From contig JAWXTP010000069.1 in assembly GCA_044433415.1 (NCBI GenBank), positions 1-15,169 of the forward strand: a stretch of 15,169 nucleotides of DNA. Direction: 5' to 3'. The translations under genes and the position numbers were made by a program. How positions within the stretch are numbered: the first letter of the stretch is position 1; the number at the start of each line of letters is the position of its first letter. This document shows, in pieces, positions 1 through 6,081 of the stretch. The stretch comes from JAWXTP01 sp044433415 (lineage in GTDB: Bacteria > Bacteroidota > Bacteroidia > Bacteroidales > Rikenellaceae). The notes under the pieces were generated by a model. That model was not told where the DNA came from. It did no database searches and saw only the letters and a list, made by a program, of their open reading frames with translations.

Positions 1-784
1 GGTTGTTATATGGCATATATGTAACTATAGGTTCTCTTTCCATCACTAAAACCCCATGACGAGCATGTAAATCTACAATTATCATATCTACATAAGCAAC
101 TCGGTAGTTGTAAGAAAGCCCAAATGTCTCTTTGTTGTTTATCCGTTCCGAATGACTGTAAGCGCCAATTTGACGAGACCCATTATTTATACGTCCAACA
201 ATAGAACTTGCGTTTTTTATCTCTCGTTGCTCTATTGCTATTAAGCGTGAGGTGTTTTCTAATTCTTTGCGTGCTACAAATAAATCCCAGTCTAATTGTT
301 CAGCATATTCTTTTGTTGCAACACCCAAATAAACATCACTATTTGCTCTTTCTATGACCTTGTTTAGAGAATCTATAGTTTGCGTTTGTTTTGAATACTC
401 ACTTCGTAGTCTGTCTCTACGTATTGTAGCCTCAGCCACCCTTGACGCACTTTGTGCCTCATAATAAGGGTCAGCTGCTTTGTCTACCCAGTCTATATTC
501 ATGTAGGTATATAAGGTGTCACCTTCCATGACTTTATCACCGGGTTTAACACGATACTCAACAACTACAAGGTTTGATGATGGGCGAATACTAACGTTTC
601 GACTTACCATAAAACCATCGTAGGTTGTTATTGATAGTTCGTATGTAATGAATAAGATAACAGCAATAGCAAGAATTACAAAAGTTGTAGCATAAAGCCT
701 ATTTTTCTTTTTTGTTCTATTAGTGATTTCGTCTGCTGCTGCACTTGCATTAGTTATTACTCTTTTGTAAGATATATTCTTCAT
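1..784 (-). CDS. HlyD-family membrane fusion (adaptor) protein, C-terminus cut by the window edge
   Basis: This reading frame starts at the ATG at 784-782 and stays open to the left edge (261 residues visible, no stop), so the gene is partial at its 3' end. It has a charged cytoplasmic tail (residues 1-29), one membrane segment (about 30-49), a lipoyl/barrel-sandwich half around residues 60-95 (RVKPGDKVMEGDTLY), a charged helical region compatible with a coiled-coil hairpin (about 105-200), and the returning beta part (about 225-258). This order is that of HlyD/EmrA-type adaptors, which link an inner-membrane transporter or polysaccharide synthase to an outer-membrane channel. It begins 13 nt after the stop of the TolC-like gene and is surely in the same operon. 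The transported substrate is unknown; the transporter partner would lie beyond the left edge. Alg44-like polysaccharide export adaptors are an alternative to a drug or peptide exporter. Confidence 0.85.
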   Translation of the reverse strand, partial: MKNISYKRVITNASAAADEITNRTKKKNRLYATTFVILAIAVILFITYELSITTYDGFMVSRNVSIRPSSNLVVVEYRVKPGDKVMEGDTLYTYMNIDWVDKAADPYYEAQSASRVAEATIRRDRLRSEYSKQTQTIDSLNKVIERANSDVYLGVATKEYAEQLDWDLFVARKELENTSRLIAIEQREIKNASSIVGRINNGSRQIGAYSHSERINNKETFGLSYNYRVAYVDMIIVDLHARHGVLVMEREPIVTYMPYNN

Positions 785-797
785 TATTTATTTTTAC

Positions 798-2081
798 TTA
801 AATAGTTATCAATAATAATTTTAATTTAAGCGACTCTCTATCATCTATCATCTCTACCATTTCTTCTTGGAGCGCTAAAAGGTTTATGTAATATTTTGCT
901 AATTCACTTACTGTAAGCTTTTTGAATTTGTATGATTCATAAGCTATTTTAATTTGTTCTTTATATAGTTTTTCAAGTTTTTCAGCAGCTTTCAGTCGCT
1001 CTAAGTTTTTGTTTAGTTGCATAGCGCTCTCATTTATCAATAGCGAGACCGATGTTTTGGTTGTTGATGTTGAGTTTGCTGCAATAGTTGAGCGTGCTTG
1101 TACTGCGTTGCGTTTGCTTTTTGTTCCTGATAAGATAGGTAACGTTGCAGATACACCTATGTTTGCTGTCTTTCTTGACGTTGTGAATTTTGCATCTGAG
1201 TAATGTTGAGCTTTTACGTATGGTGATACTGAGACTTCATCCCAATAATTCACCCCCTTCACTTCATTTTTAATAATTTCTTCCTTCAACTTGCTCTGTT
1301 CTACTGCTGTGCTATTTTGAGCTAATAACTCTACGTCTTGCTCGGTTATAGGAGCTTGTAATAATATATATTCTGTGAGGTTTAACAGGTTTTCAATTTC
1401 AGTAGGTGTATCACGAATAGCACCTTTTGCAATCTGCATCTCCATTTGAATTTGTGAAAGCTCTATGGAGGTGGCCTGTCCTTGGTTGAGTAAATAATCT
1501 GTTAACGAAATTAATGACTTGTAAATCTCAACCTGCACTTTGTATATATTGTTTCTATAACCATCTAATACCTGCTCCTGCATTTTATAATGTAACCTAA
1601 TTTGCTCGGTGCTCATTGCTGAACGTTTGTCAAGTAGTAGCTTCTGACTTTCTAAATCAATTAACTCTTCGTTAAGAGTTCTACCAACTAATCCGCTTTT
1701 GAGTATGTTCCATGATATCATTGCATTAAATTGGTTTTTGTATGAGTAGAAATCTTCATATATATCATCTGACCCAGAACCGTATTTTCTGTCGTAGCCT
1801 GCTCTAAATTCTAAACCCGACACATTCGAATAACTATTCTTCTGTGATTGAGCCCATGTGTCAATGTCGCTACAGTCTAGTTGGTCGTCAGATATTAATG
1901 TTGCACTGCTAAGTATGTGTTCAGCTTTGCTACTCACAAAGAGAGTATCAACATGCCGAAGTGTTTCAATCACATCCTTAATAGGATCTGCTGTCATATC
2001 TTTCGGCTGTGCCACTGAAGTCTCAATTATAGAGATAGCTAGTAGTGTGACAGCTAGTTTATTTAAGTAAGTTTTCTTCAT
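798..2081 (-). CDS. TolC-like outer-membrane efflux/secretion channel protein
   Basis: The 427-residue product begins with a typical Sec signal peptide (MKKTYLNKLA..., hydrophobic core at about 8-19, likely cleavage after TSVA near residue 24). The remainder is rich in long amphipathic helices with Gln, Glu, Leu and Lys and two repeats of the TolC type; the second half has the IGVSATLPILSG strand turn followed by a long helix, as in outer-membrane efflux proteins. The length is normal for the family. It is the first gene of an operon with the HlyD-like adaptor, a Bacteroidota promoter lies just upstream (2123-2150), and it diverges from the UDP-sugar dehydrogenase. The sequence is poorly conserved compared with the second TolC-like protein in this window (8017-9300), so the two are not recent duplicates. 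Role inferred: outer-membrane exit duct for a tripartite exporter or polysaccharide secretion machine. Confidence 0.82.
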   Translation of the reverse strand: MKKTYLNKLAVTLLAISIIETSVAQPKDMTADPIKDVIETLRHVDTLFVSSKAEHILSSATLISDDQLDCSDIDTWAQSQKNSYSNVSGLEFRAGYDRKYGSGSDDIYEDFYSYKNQFNAMISWNILKSGLVGRTLNEELIDLESQKLLLDKRSAMSTEQIRLHYKMQEQVLDGYRNNIYKVQVEIYKSLISLTDYLLNQGQATSIELSQIQMEMQIAKGAIRDTPTEIENLLNLTEYILLQAPITEQDVELLAQNSTAVEQSKLKEEIIKNEVKGVNYWDEVSVSPYVKAQHYSDAKFTTSRKTANIGVSATLPILSGTKSKRNAVQARSTIAANSTSTTKTSVSLLINESAMQLNKNLERLKAAEKLEKLYKEQIKIAYESYKFKKLTVSELAKYYINLLALQEEMVEMIDDRESLKLKLLLITI

Positions 2082-2122
2082 ATTGTTATAATAAATGTAA
2101 ATTACATGTTTTATATCATTTG

Positions 2123-2150
2123 CAAAGGTAGATAAAGATTTTTAAACAAA
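2123..2150 (-). promoter_or_regulatory. Predicted Bacteroidota promoter for the TolC-HlyD operon
   Basis: On the minus strand there is TACCTTTG (2130-2123), a match to the TAnnTTTG -7 box, with TTTG (2150-2147) 16 bp upstream; that spacing is a little short for the usual 17-23. Transcription would start near 2119, about 38 nt before the ATG at 2081. Confidence 0.5.
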
Positions 2151-2187
2151 TAAATAAAAAGAGAATTTATATAAGAAAAACAGTATA

Positions 2188-2221
2188 TTTGATTAAAAAT
2201 GCAAAAAATAACATATATTTG
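2188..2221 (+). promoter_or_regulatory. Candidate promoter for the UDP-sugar dehydrogenase
   Basis: TTTG at 2188-2191 and TATATTTG at 2214-2221, separated by 22 bp, fit the Bacteroidota -33/-7 pattern on the plus strand. A start near 2225 would give a long (about 225 nt) leader before the ATG at 2450. A second TATATTTG at 2184-2191 overlaps the -33 box. In such AT-rich DNA chance matches are expected, so this is a weak call. The rest of the 368-bp divergent region (2082-2449) holds no gene that I can see, only AT-rich sequence and the palindrome at 2402-2419. Confidence 0.35.
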
Positions 2222-2401
2222 TATATTAAAAATTGGCAAAATTTGCATTTAAGCTACATATTTATTGTGTAAAATCTAGACACTTCAAGGTGATTATTAA
2301 ATTGTGTATTCTTTTTTAGTTCAATGAGTTTATATACGAAAAGTCTATAATTTTTCGTTTAACATAATTGTGGTTATTGCAAAACCAAATAATAATAACT
2401 A

Positions 2402-2419
2402 TATTGTATAAATACAATA
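2402..2419. promoter_or_regulatory. Perfect 8-bp inverted repeat upstream of the dehydrogenase, possible operator
   Basis: TATTGTAT-AA-ATACAATA is a perfect palindrome with 8-bp arms and a 2-bp centre, 30 bp before the ATG of the dehydrogenase gene. It lacks a U-tract and has too small a loop for a terminator, so a dimeric-regulator site is the better reading. AT-rich composition makes chance occurrence possible. Confidence 0.35.
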
Positions 2420-2449
2420 CTTAGACAATAATTAAAATCAGTTTAATTT

Positions 2450-3715
2450 ATGAAAACACCAATAATAGCAGTTCTAGGCCTAGGATACGTAGGCTTACCA
2501 CTTGCAAGACTATTATCAACAAAGTTTAAAACAGTAGGTTTCGACTTATCGAAAAGTCGTGTCGAGAGTATCAATAAAGGAGAAGATACAACAGGAGAGC
2601 TAGACAACGAGCTTCTTTTAAGTGCAATTAATGCTGGGTTTAAAGCAACAACACTAGAAGGTGATTTGCAAGAGTGTAATGTGTATATAGTTGCTGTGCC
2701 GACTCCAGTTGATGTTAATAACCACCCTGATCTTAAGCCTTTGTTAGGTGCAAGTGAGATAGTAGGGCGTGTAATTTCTAATGGAGACGTTGTTATTTAT
2801 GAATCTACAGTTTATCCCGGGATGACAGAGGAGAACTGTGTTCCTGTTGTTGAGAAAGTATCAGGACTTATATATAATAAGGATTTTTATGCAGGATATT
2901 CTCCAGAACGTATTAATCCTGGAGACAAACTTCACACGGTTGAGAATATTTGTAAAGTGACTTCAGGTTCTACACCAGATATTGCTGAGTATGTAGATTA
3001 CATTTATCGTTCTGTGCTTATTGGAGGTACATATAAAGCTTCATCAATACGTGTAGCAGAAGCATCGAAGATAGTTGAAAATTCACAGCGTGATGTAAAT
3101 ATTGCTTTTGTTAATGAAATTGCTAAGATTTGTGGAGCTATGGGTATAGATACTTTGGATGTTCTAGAGGCGGCTTCTACAAAATGGAACTTTATCAATA
3201 TGCGACCAGGTTTAGTTGGGGGACACTGTATAGGTGTAGACCCTTACTATTTAATTCAGAAAGCTTTGGTTTATGGTGTTATGCCACGTATTATGAATGA
3301 ATCACGTAGGCTTAATGATGCTGTTGGTGAGTACGTTGCAGAACAGATAATAAAGCTTATGAATATCAAAGGTGTTAAAGTGCGTGATGCTAAAGTACTT
3401 GTTTTGGGTTTTACATTTAAGGAAAATTGCCCCGATATTCGCAATACAAAGATTGTAGATATAATAAATGGCTTTGCTCCCTATACTTCAAACGTTACTA
3501 TCTGTGATCCTTGCGCCGATGTTGAGGAGGTAAAAGAAGAGTATGGATTAAGTATAGTGTCACAGATACCAGATGAAATATTTGATGTTGTGATAGTTGC
3601 TGTTGCACATACTCAGTTTTTATCAGTTGACTTAACTAAGTATGTAGGTGAGGACAGAGTTATATATGATGTTAAAGGGTGCATGGAGCGTTCCATGGTT
3701 GATGGTAGGTTGTAA
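2450..3715 (+). CDS. tviB: UDP-N-acetyl-D-glucosamine/galactosamine 6-dehydrogenase (TviB/WbpO type)
   Basis: This 421-residue enzyme is a UDP-sugar dehydrogenase that oxidises C6 of a UDP-hexosamine in two NAD+-dependent steps to the uronic acid. Visible features are the Rossmann motif GLGYVG (residues 10-15), the VPTPVD segment (83-88), YESTVYPG (117-124), which is typical of the TviB/WbpO/WbpA branch acting on UDP-GlcNAc or UDP-GalNAc rather than UDP-glucose, the EASKIVENSQRD helix with the active-site Lys207 and Asn211, and GGHCIGVDPYY with the catalytic Cys260. The C-terminal NAD-binding part contains GFTFKENCPDIRNTK (320-334) and AVAHTQF (385-390). All key residues are present and the length is normal, so it should be active. 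It is monocistronic here and divergent from the TolC/HlyD pair; the product would feed capsule, O-antigen or exopolysaccharide synthesis. Whether the substrate is the gluco or galacto isomer cannot be told from sequence. Confidence 0.88.
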   Translation: MKTPIIAVLGLGYVGLPLARLLSTKFKTVGFDLSKSRVESINKGEDTTGELDNELLLSAINAGFKATTLEGDLQECNVYIVAVPTPVDVNNHPDLKPLLGASEIVGRVISNGDVVIYESTVYPGMTEENCVPVVEKVSGLIYNKDFYAGYSPERINPGDKLHTVENICKVTSGSTPDIAEYVDYIYRSVLIGGTYKASSIRVAEASKIVENSQRDVNIAFVNEIAKICGAMGIDTLDVLEAASTKWNFINMRPGLVGGHCIGVDPYYLIQKALVYGVMPRIMNESRRLNDAVGEYVAEQIIKLMNIKGVKVRDAKVLVLGFTFKENCPDIRNTKIVDIINGFAPYTSNVTICDPCADVEEVKEEYGLSIVSQIPDEIFDVVIVAVAHTQFLSVDLTKYVGEDRVIYDVKGCMERSMVDGRL

Positions 3716-3737
3716 ATTATTACTTGTTTTGTGATTT

Positions 3738-3908
3738 TTTAAGGGGAGTTCTAATAATTGGTTTTATTCGATTTTGGATTTAGGAGTTTAAGGTTTGGAG
3801 TTTTCAAAATGATGACATAGTGGCTCCTATGGCATATTTTGAAAATTTCAAAGATGAAGCTTATAAATTCTAAAACGTTAAAATCCAATTTTTAGAAGTT
3901 CCCTTAAA
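3738..3908. mobile_element. MITE-like 171-bp element with imperfect terminal inverted repeats
   Basis: The ends are 24-bp terminal inverted repeats, left at 3738-3761 (starting TTTAAGGGGAGTTCTAA) and right at 3885-3908 (read inward TTTAAGGGAACTTCTAA), with 21 of 24 positions pairing. Inside is a second long hairpin: TTTTCAAAAT (3801-3810) pairs perfectly with ATTTTGAAAA (3836-3845), and the stem continues through ATG/CAT and CATAG/CTATG to a TGGCTC loop (3821-3826). The inner TTGGATTT (3774-3781) and AAAATCCAA (3880-3888) can also pair. The whole element therefore folds into one long imperfect hairpin and has no coding capacity, like a miniature inverted-repeat transposable element. A target-site duplication is not clear. 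It occupies most of the 324-bp gap between the dehydrogenase and the DUF1097 gene, and could also act as a transcriptional stop for the dehydrogenase. Confidence 0.55.
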
Positions 3909-3922
3909 TATTTGTTAATTGT

Positions 3923-3957
3923 TTTGTTGTTATTTTTGTAAAAATTGATTATATTTG
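3923..3957 (+). promoter_or_regulatory. Predicted promoter of the DUF1097-type gene
   Basis: TATATTTG at 3950-3957 is a perfect -7 box; TTTG at 3923-3926 (23 bp away) or GTTG at 3926-3929 (20 bp away) can serve as the -33 box. The start would be near 3961, giving a leader of about 79 nt. The promoter begins 15 bp after the MITE-like element. Confidence 0.5.
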
Positions 3958-4039
3958 TGGGATAAATGCGCAAATCTGTAACTACAAGTTGTTTTTCAAA
4001 ACATCTTTAAATTATATATTAACTTAAAACTTTACAAAA

Positions 4040-4555
4040 ATGAGTCTTAAAAAATTTGCAGTAATTCCATTAATTATCGGGCTTTTAGCTCTTCTTATTC
4101 AGGTTGTAGACCAATCTATCATGCAATATGTTCTTCCTGAGGGCAATAAAGGTTTTGGTTGGATAGCGTTCCAGTCATGGGCTTTATATTTCCTTGCAGG
4201 ATGTAACATTCAAGGAGGTATTAAAGTATTCCTAGGTTACATAGCAGGTATTGTAGGTTCTATAGCAATTATTGAGTTAGGGTCAGCTATTCCTCAGCTA
4301 GGCTTCTTTGCCTTCCCTGTCGCTGTAGGTACCGTAGCTTTTGCTATTATCTTCTTAGAAAAAGCAGTTTGGTTAAGCCTAATTCCTGCTATCTTTATTG
4401 CATCTGGAGCTTTCTTTGCATTTATGAATTATGTACCTGGTGCTACTTATTGTAACGCTTTCGCTACAGAAATGATATATTGTGTTATAGGTCTTATCTT
4501 TGGTGTTGTTACAGTAGCACTAAGAGTTGCTTATGAAAATAAAGTAAAAGAATAA
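4040..4555 (+). CDS. DUF1097-type multi-pass inner-membrane protein
   Basis: The 171-residue product is almost entirely hydrophobic, with about five membrane segments (roughly 6-24, 41-56, 63-81, 90-106, 110-130 and 144-164, some of them probably short or re-entrant) and a positively charged C-terminal tail (ENKVKE). The SWALYFLAGC...GGIKVFLGYIAGIVGS pattern, overall length and a C-terminal GLIFGVVT segment recall the DUF1097 family of bacterial membrane proteins, for example E. coli YcdZ, whose function is not established. It is transcribed alone: its own predicted promoter lies upstream and a very stable terminator immediately follows. I assign family membership from remembered pattern only, so the family name is moderately sure and no function is claimed. 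Confidence 0.65.
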   Translation: MSLKKFAVIPLIIGLLALLIQVVDQSIMQYVLPEGNKGFGWIAFQSWALYFLAGCNIQGGIKVFLGYIAGIVGSIAIIELGSAIPQLGFFAFPVAVGTVAFAIIFLEKAVWLSLIPAIFIASGAFFAFMNYVPGATYCNAFATEMIYCVIGLIFGVVTVALRVAYENKVKE

Positions 4556-4577
4556 TCTTCTGAAATAAGATTATAAA

Positions 4578-4645
4578 TTTAATATACACCACAACCCACG
4601 TTGCAGATGATGCACGTGGGTTGTGGTGTTTTTGTGTATATTAAA
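4578..4645 (+). terminator. Strong terminator with an alternative outer stem
   Basis: A perfect 16-bp stem (ACACCACAACCCACGT at 4586-4601 with its complement at 4614-4629) closes a 12-nt loop and is followed by a short T run (TTTTTG, 4629-4634). The loop can add GCA/TGC pairs. In addition TTTAATATACAC (4578-4589) is perfectly complementary to GTGTATATTAAA (4634-4645); the two stems share 4 nt (4586-4589), so they compete at the base. It ends the DUF1097-type transcript. Confidence 0.85.
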
Positions 4646-4715
4646 CTTAGCTTATGTTAGAATAATATCAAATAATATCCATACCACAACCCTCTCGTTC
4701 CAAAGGTTAGTATTA

Positions 4716-4746
4716 TTAGGGACATATAGCAAAATTGAGGGACGTA
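4716..4746 (+). promoter_or_regulatory. Predicted LytTR-type operator: two GGGAC repeats 20 bp apart
   Basis: TTAGGGACATA (4716-4726) and TGAGGGACGTA (4736-4746) are direct repeats with a period of exactly 20 bp. The spacer ends in CAAAAT in the same register as the operator upstream of the sensor kinase: over 25 positions starting at GGGACA the two operators agree at 19. The last G of the second GGG is 45 bp from the -7 box at 4786, the same as at the kinase promoter. LytTR regulators are known to bind paired direct repeats about two helical turns apart, which is the basis for the inference. Confidence 0.6.
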
Positions 4747-4785
4747 CTGTGAATATAACCTTAATACACAATCAATTATAATTCG

Positions 4786-4793
4786 TAATTTTG
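4786..4793 (+). promoter_or_regulatory. Predicted -7 box of the CysQ-like gene
   Basis: TAATTTTG fits TAnnTTTG. No TTTG-like -33 box is found at the expected position (about 4762-4766), which would fit a promoter that needs an activator bound at the upstream 20-bp repeats. The start would be near 4797, about 39 nt before the ATG. Confidence 0.5.
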
Positions 4794-4835
4794 TAGCACC
4801 TAAGCTAGGGTTACAAATGAATAATTAAATATAGT

Positions 4836-5393
4836 ATGATTATGGATAAAGAGTTAAAAATTTATTTTGAAAGAGGATGTAATGCTATTCTGATTACTTC
4901 CAAGTATGTACTAAACAACTGTAACATACGATCATCTAGTGATATTTGTCACGATTTCACTAGTTGTAATGCAAATATTAACAATGAGGTTGAAAAGATA
5001 TTTAAGTCGTATTTATCTCCTATGCGTGTGCCAATATTTAATGCAAATCTTTATAATGACACAAGCATAAAAAAGGAGTTACACTATTGGGTGATTAATC
5101 CTAGTAGCAATCTAACTAGAACAATAAATAGAAAACAGGATTTTTCAATTTCTTTAGTATTAATGTACAATCAAAATATACTTCTGAGCATAGTCTCAGT
5201 ACCATTGGAGGATAAACTATATTTTGAGTATTCAGATAAAGGTGTATTCGTCATTGAGGATTGTAGGAAAAAACAATATAACCTAACAGCAGAATACCTT
5301 CTAAATACTGCAAAATTTATTCCTGCTGGGGATTTAGATTCAAGCCAAATAAAAGAAATAAAACATCCTAATACACATTACTGGATAGGATAG
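4836..5393 (+). CDS. Degenerate CysQ/inositol-monophosphatase-like protein, catalytic motifs lost
   Basis: The 185-residue product has no signal peptide or membrane segment. Its middle, HYWVINPSSNL followed by TRTINRKQDFSISLVLMYNQNILLSIVSVPLEDKLYFEYSDKG in two blocks (83-93 and 94-136), matches the layout of CysQ-type 3'-phosphoadenosine 5'-phosphate phosphatases (YWLVDPLDGT, then KEFINRNGEFTVNIALI, then G.PILGVV.AP..D.LY.A..G.G). The metal-binding words are all replaced: PVT.AD becomes FTSCN (41-45), the SEE glutamates become FNAN (68-71), and DPLDGT becomes NPSSNL (88-93). The C-terminal WD motif is missing and the chain is about 60-80 residues shorter than the family. So the fold may remain but Mg-dependent phosphatase activity should not. 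Its own promoter and a predicted LytTR operator argue against simple decay. ATG at 4842 is an alternative start. If the homology is wrong, it is an unassigned cytoplasmic protein. Confidence 0.5.
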   Translation: MIMDKELKIYFERGCNAILITSKYVLNNCNIRSSSDICHDFTSCNANINNEVEKIFKSYLSPMRVPIFNANLYNDTSIKKELHYWVINPSSNLTRTINRKQDFSISLVLMYNQNILLSIVSVPLEDKLYFEYSDKGVFVIEDCRKKQYNLTAEYLLNTAKFIPAGDLDSSQIKEIKHPNTHYWIG

Positions 5394-5509
5394 AACTAAG
5401 ATTAAATTAAGGTGAGCTAAAAGTATTTTATTCAAAAACACTAATCTTTGATTATTAACAACTTATAGACACCCTGTAAATTTACGTTTAATTTAAACAG
5501 ATTCTAAAC

Positions 5510-5818
5510 CTATTCCTCTCTTTTATTATTAGCTCCAAATGTAATTGCTAGAGTTAACGATGTTATCAATATTCCAAGGAGAAAACCGATTCCATGAATG
5601 TAGTTATGGAGGTCAAGGTCTGTTTCAATAAATAAAACATAAGCTGCAACAATATTGACAAACCCCCATAGCACATTCACCACAGCCGACGATTTTCCTT
5701 TTACAGGAGGCTTAGCAAATGGTGAATAGAAAGGTTTACCATGTATACCAGGTATGATATGGGGTAGGGAATTTGTTGCAAAAAATCCGAATGCAAAAGC
5801 TAAAAAAAATTCTGTCAT
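5510..5818 (-). CDS. Small conserved integral membrane protein (102 aa)
   Basis: The product has three predicted membrane segments (about 3-17, 45-63 and 73-93). Between the first two is a conserved-looking loop, NSLPHIIPGIHGKPFYSPFA and KPPVKGKSSAVVNVLWG (16-52). I recall the pattern PH...G..G..F.SPFA.PP..G.SS..VNV.WG from uncharacterised small membrane proteins in diverse bacteria, so this is likely a real family member, but no function is known to me. It is convergent with the CysQ-like gene and divergent from the sensor kinase. The ATG at 5818 directly begins the first hydrophobic segment. Confidence 0.72.
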   Translation of the reverse strand: MTEFFLAFAFGFFATNSLPHIIPGIHGKPFYSPFAKPPVKGKSSAVVNVLWGFVNIVAAYVLFIETDLDLHNYIHGIGFLLGILITSLTLAITFGANNKREE

Positions 5819-5872
5819 GTTTATATTTCTTTAATATTATTAGTATGTTAAATAGTGTAAAACAATTATTCC

Positions 5873-5897
5873 TTATCCTGAATCAAGTTCATGATAA
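5873..5897. promoter_or_regulatory. Inverted repeat in the leader of the small membrane protein gene
   Basis: TTATC-c-TGAA-tcaag-TTCA-t-GATAA has 9 of 10 arm positions complementary around a 5-nt centre. It lies between the predicted minus-strand promoter (5943-5976) and the ATG at 5818, so it could be an operator or an RNA hairpin in the leader. Confidence 0.35.
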
Positions 5898-5942
5898 AGC
5901 GGCATATTAATGCATACGTAGTAATTTATCACAATAATCACA

Positions 5943-5976
5943 CAAAGATATGTATTTTATCATTAATGGTCACAAA
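5943..5976 (-). promoter_or_regulatory. Predicted promoter of the small membrane protein gene
   Basis: On the minus strand TATCTTTG (5950-5943) fits the -7 box and TTTG (5976-5973) lies 22 bp upstream. The start would be near 5939, giving a leader of about 120 nt. The -33 box is close to the weak outermost repeat of the kinase operator, so the two divergent promoters may influence each other. Confidence 0.45.
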
Positions 5977-5978
5977 AG

Positions 5979-6029
5979 GTTGAGACAAATAGTACAATAA
6001 CGGGACAGACAACAAAATAAAGGGATGGA
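5979..6029 (+). promoter_or_regulatory. Predicted LytTR-type operator upstream of the sensor kinase gene
   Basis: AACGGGACAGA (5999-6009) and AAAGGGATGGA (6019-6029) repeat with an exact 20-bp period; a weaker third copy, GTTGAGACAAA (5979-5989), continues the same period upstream. The final G of the nearest GGG (6024) is 45 bp from the -7 box (6069), identical to the CysQ-like gene. This suggests autoregulation of the two-component system by its own LytTR response regulator. Confidence 0.6.
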
Positions 6030-6044
6030 TAATGCTTTTAATCT

Positions 6045-6076
6045 CTTGCGCATTCTTTATTAAAGCAGTAACTTTG
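6045..6076 (+). promoter_or_regulatory. Predicted promoter of the sensor kinase gene, near-leaderless
   Basis: TAACTTTG (6069-6076) is a perfect -7 box, with CTTG (6045-6048) 20 bp upstream as a -33 box. Counting from the -7 box, transcription would start at about 6080, only about 2 nt before the ATG at 6082. No in-frame methionine exists before residue 102, well inside the membrane region, so the ATG at 6082 is the likely start. Confidence 0.6.
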
Positions 6077-6081
6077 TATCT

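Noticed and set aside
2274..2300. TCTAGACAC near the dehydrogenase promoter as another LytTR repeat
   Set aside because: No matching word lies 20 bp to either side, so it lacks the paired periodic arrangement seen at the other sites.
5474..5500. CTGTAAATT...AATTTAAACAG as a terminator between the convergent genes
   Set aside because: The stem needs a 2-nt bulge, is entirely AT-rich and has no clear T run on either strand.
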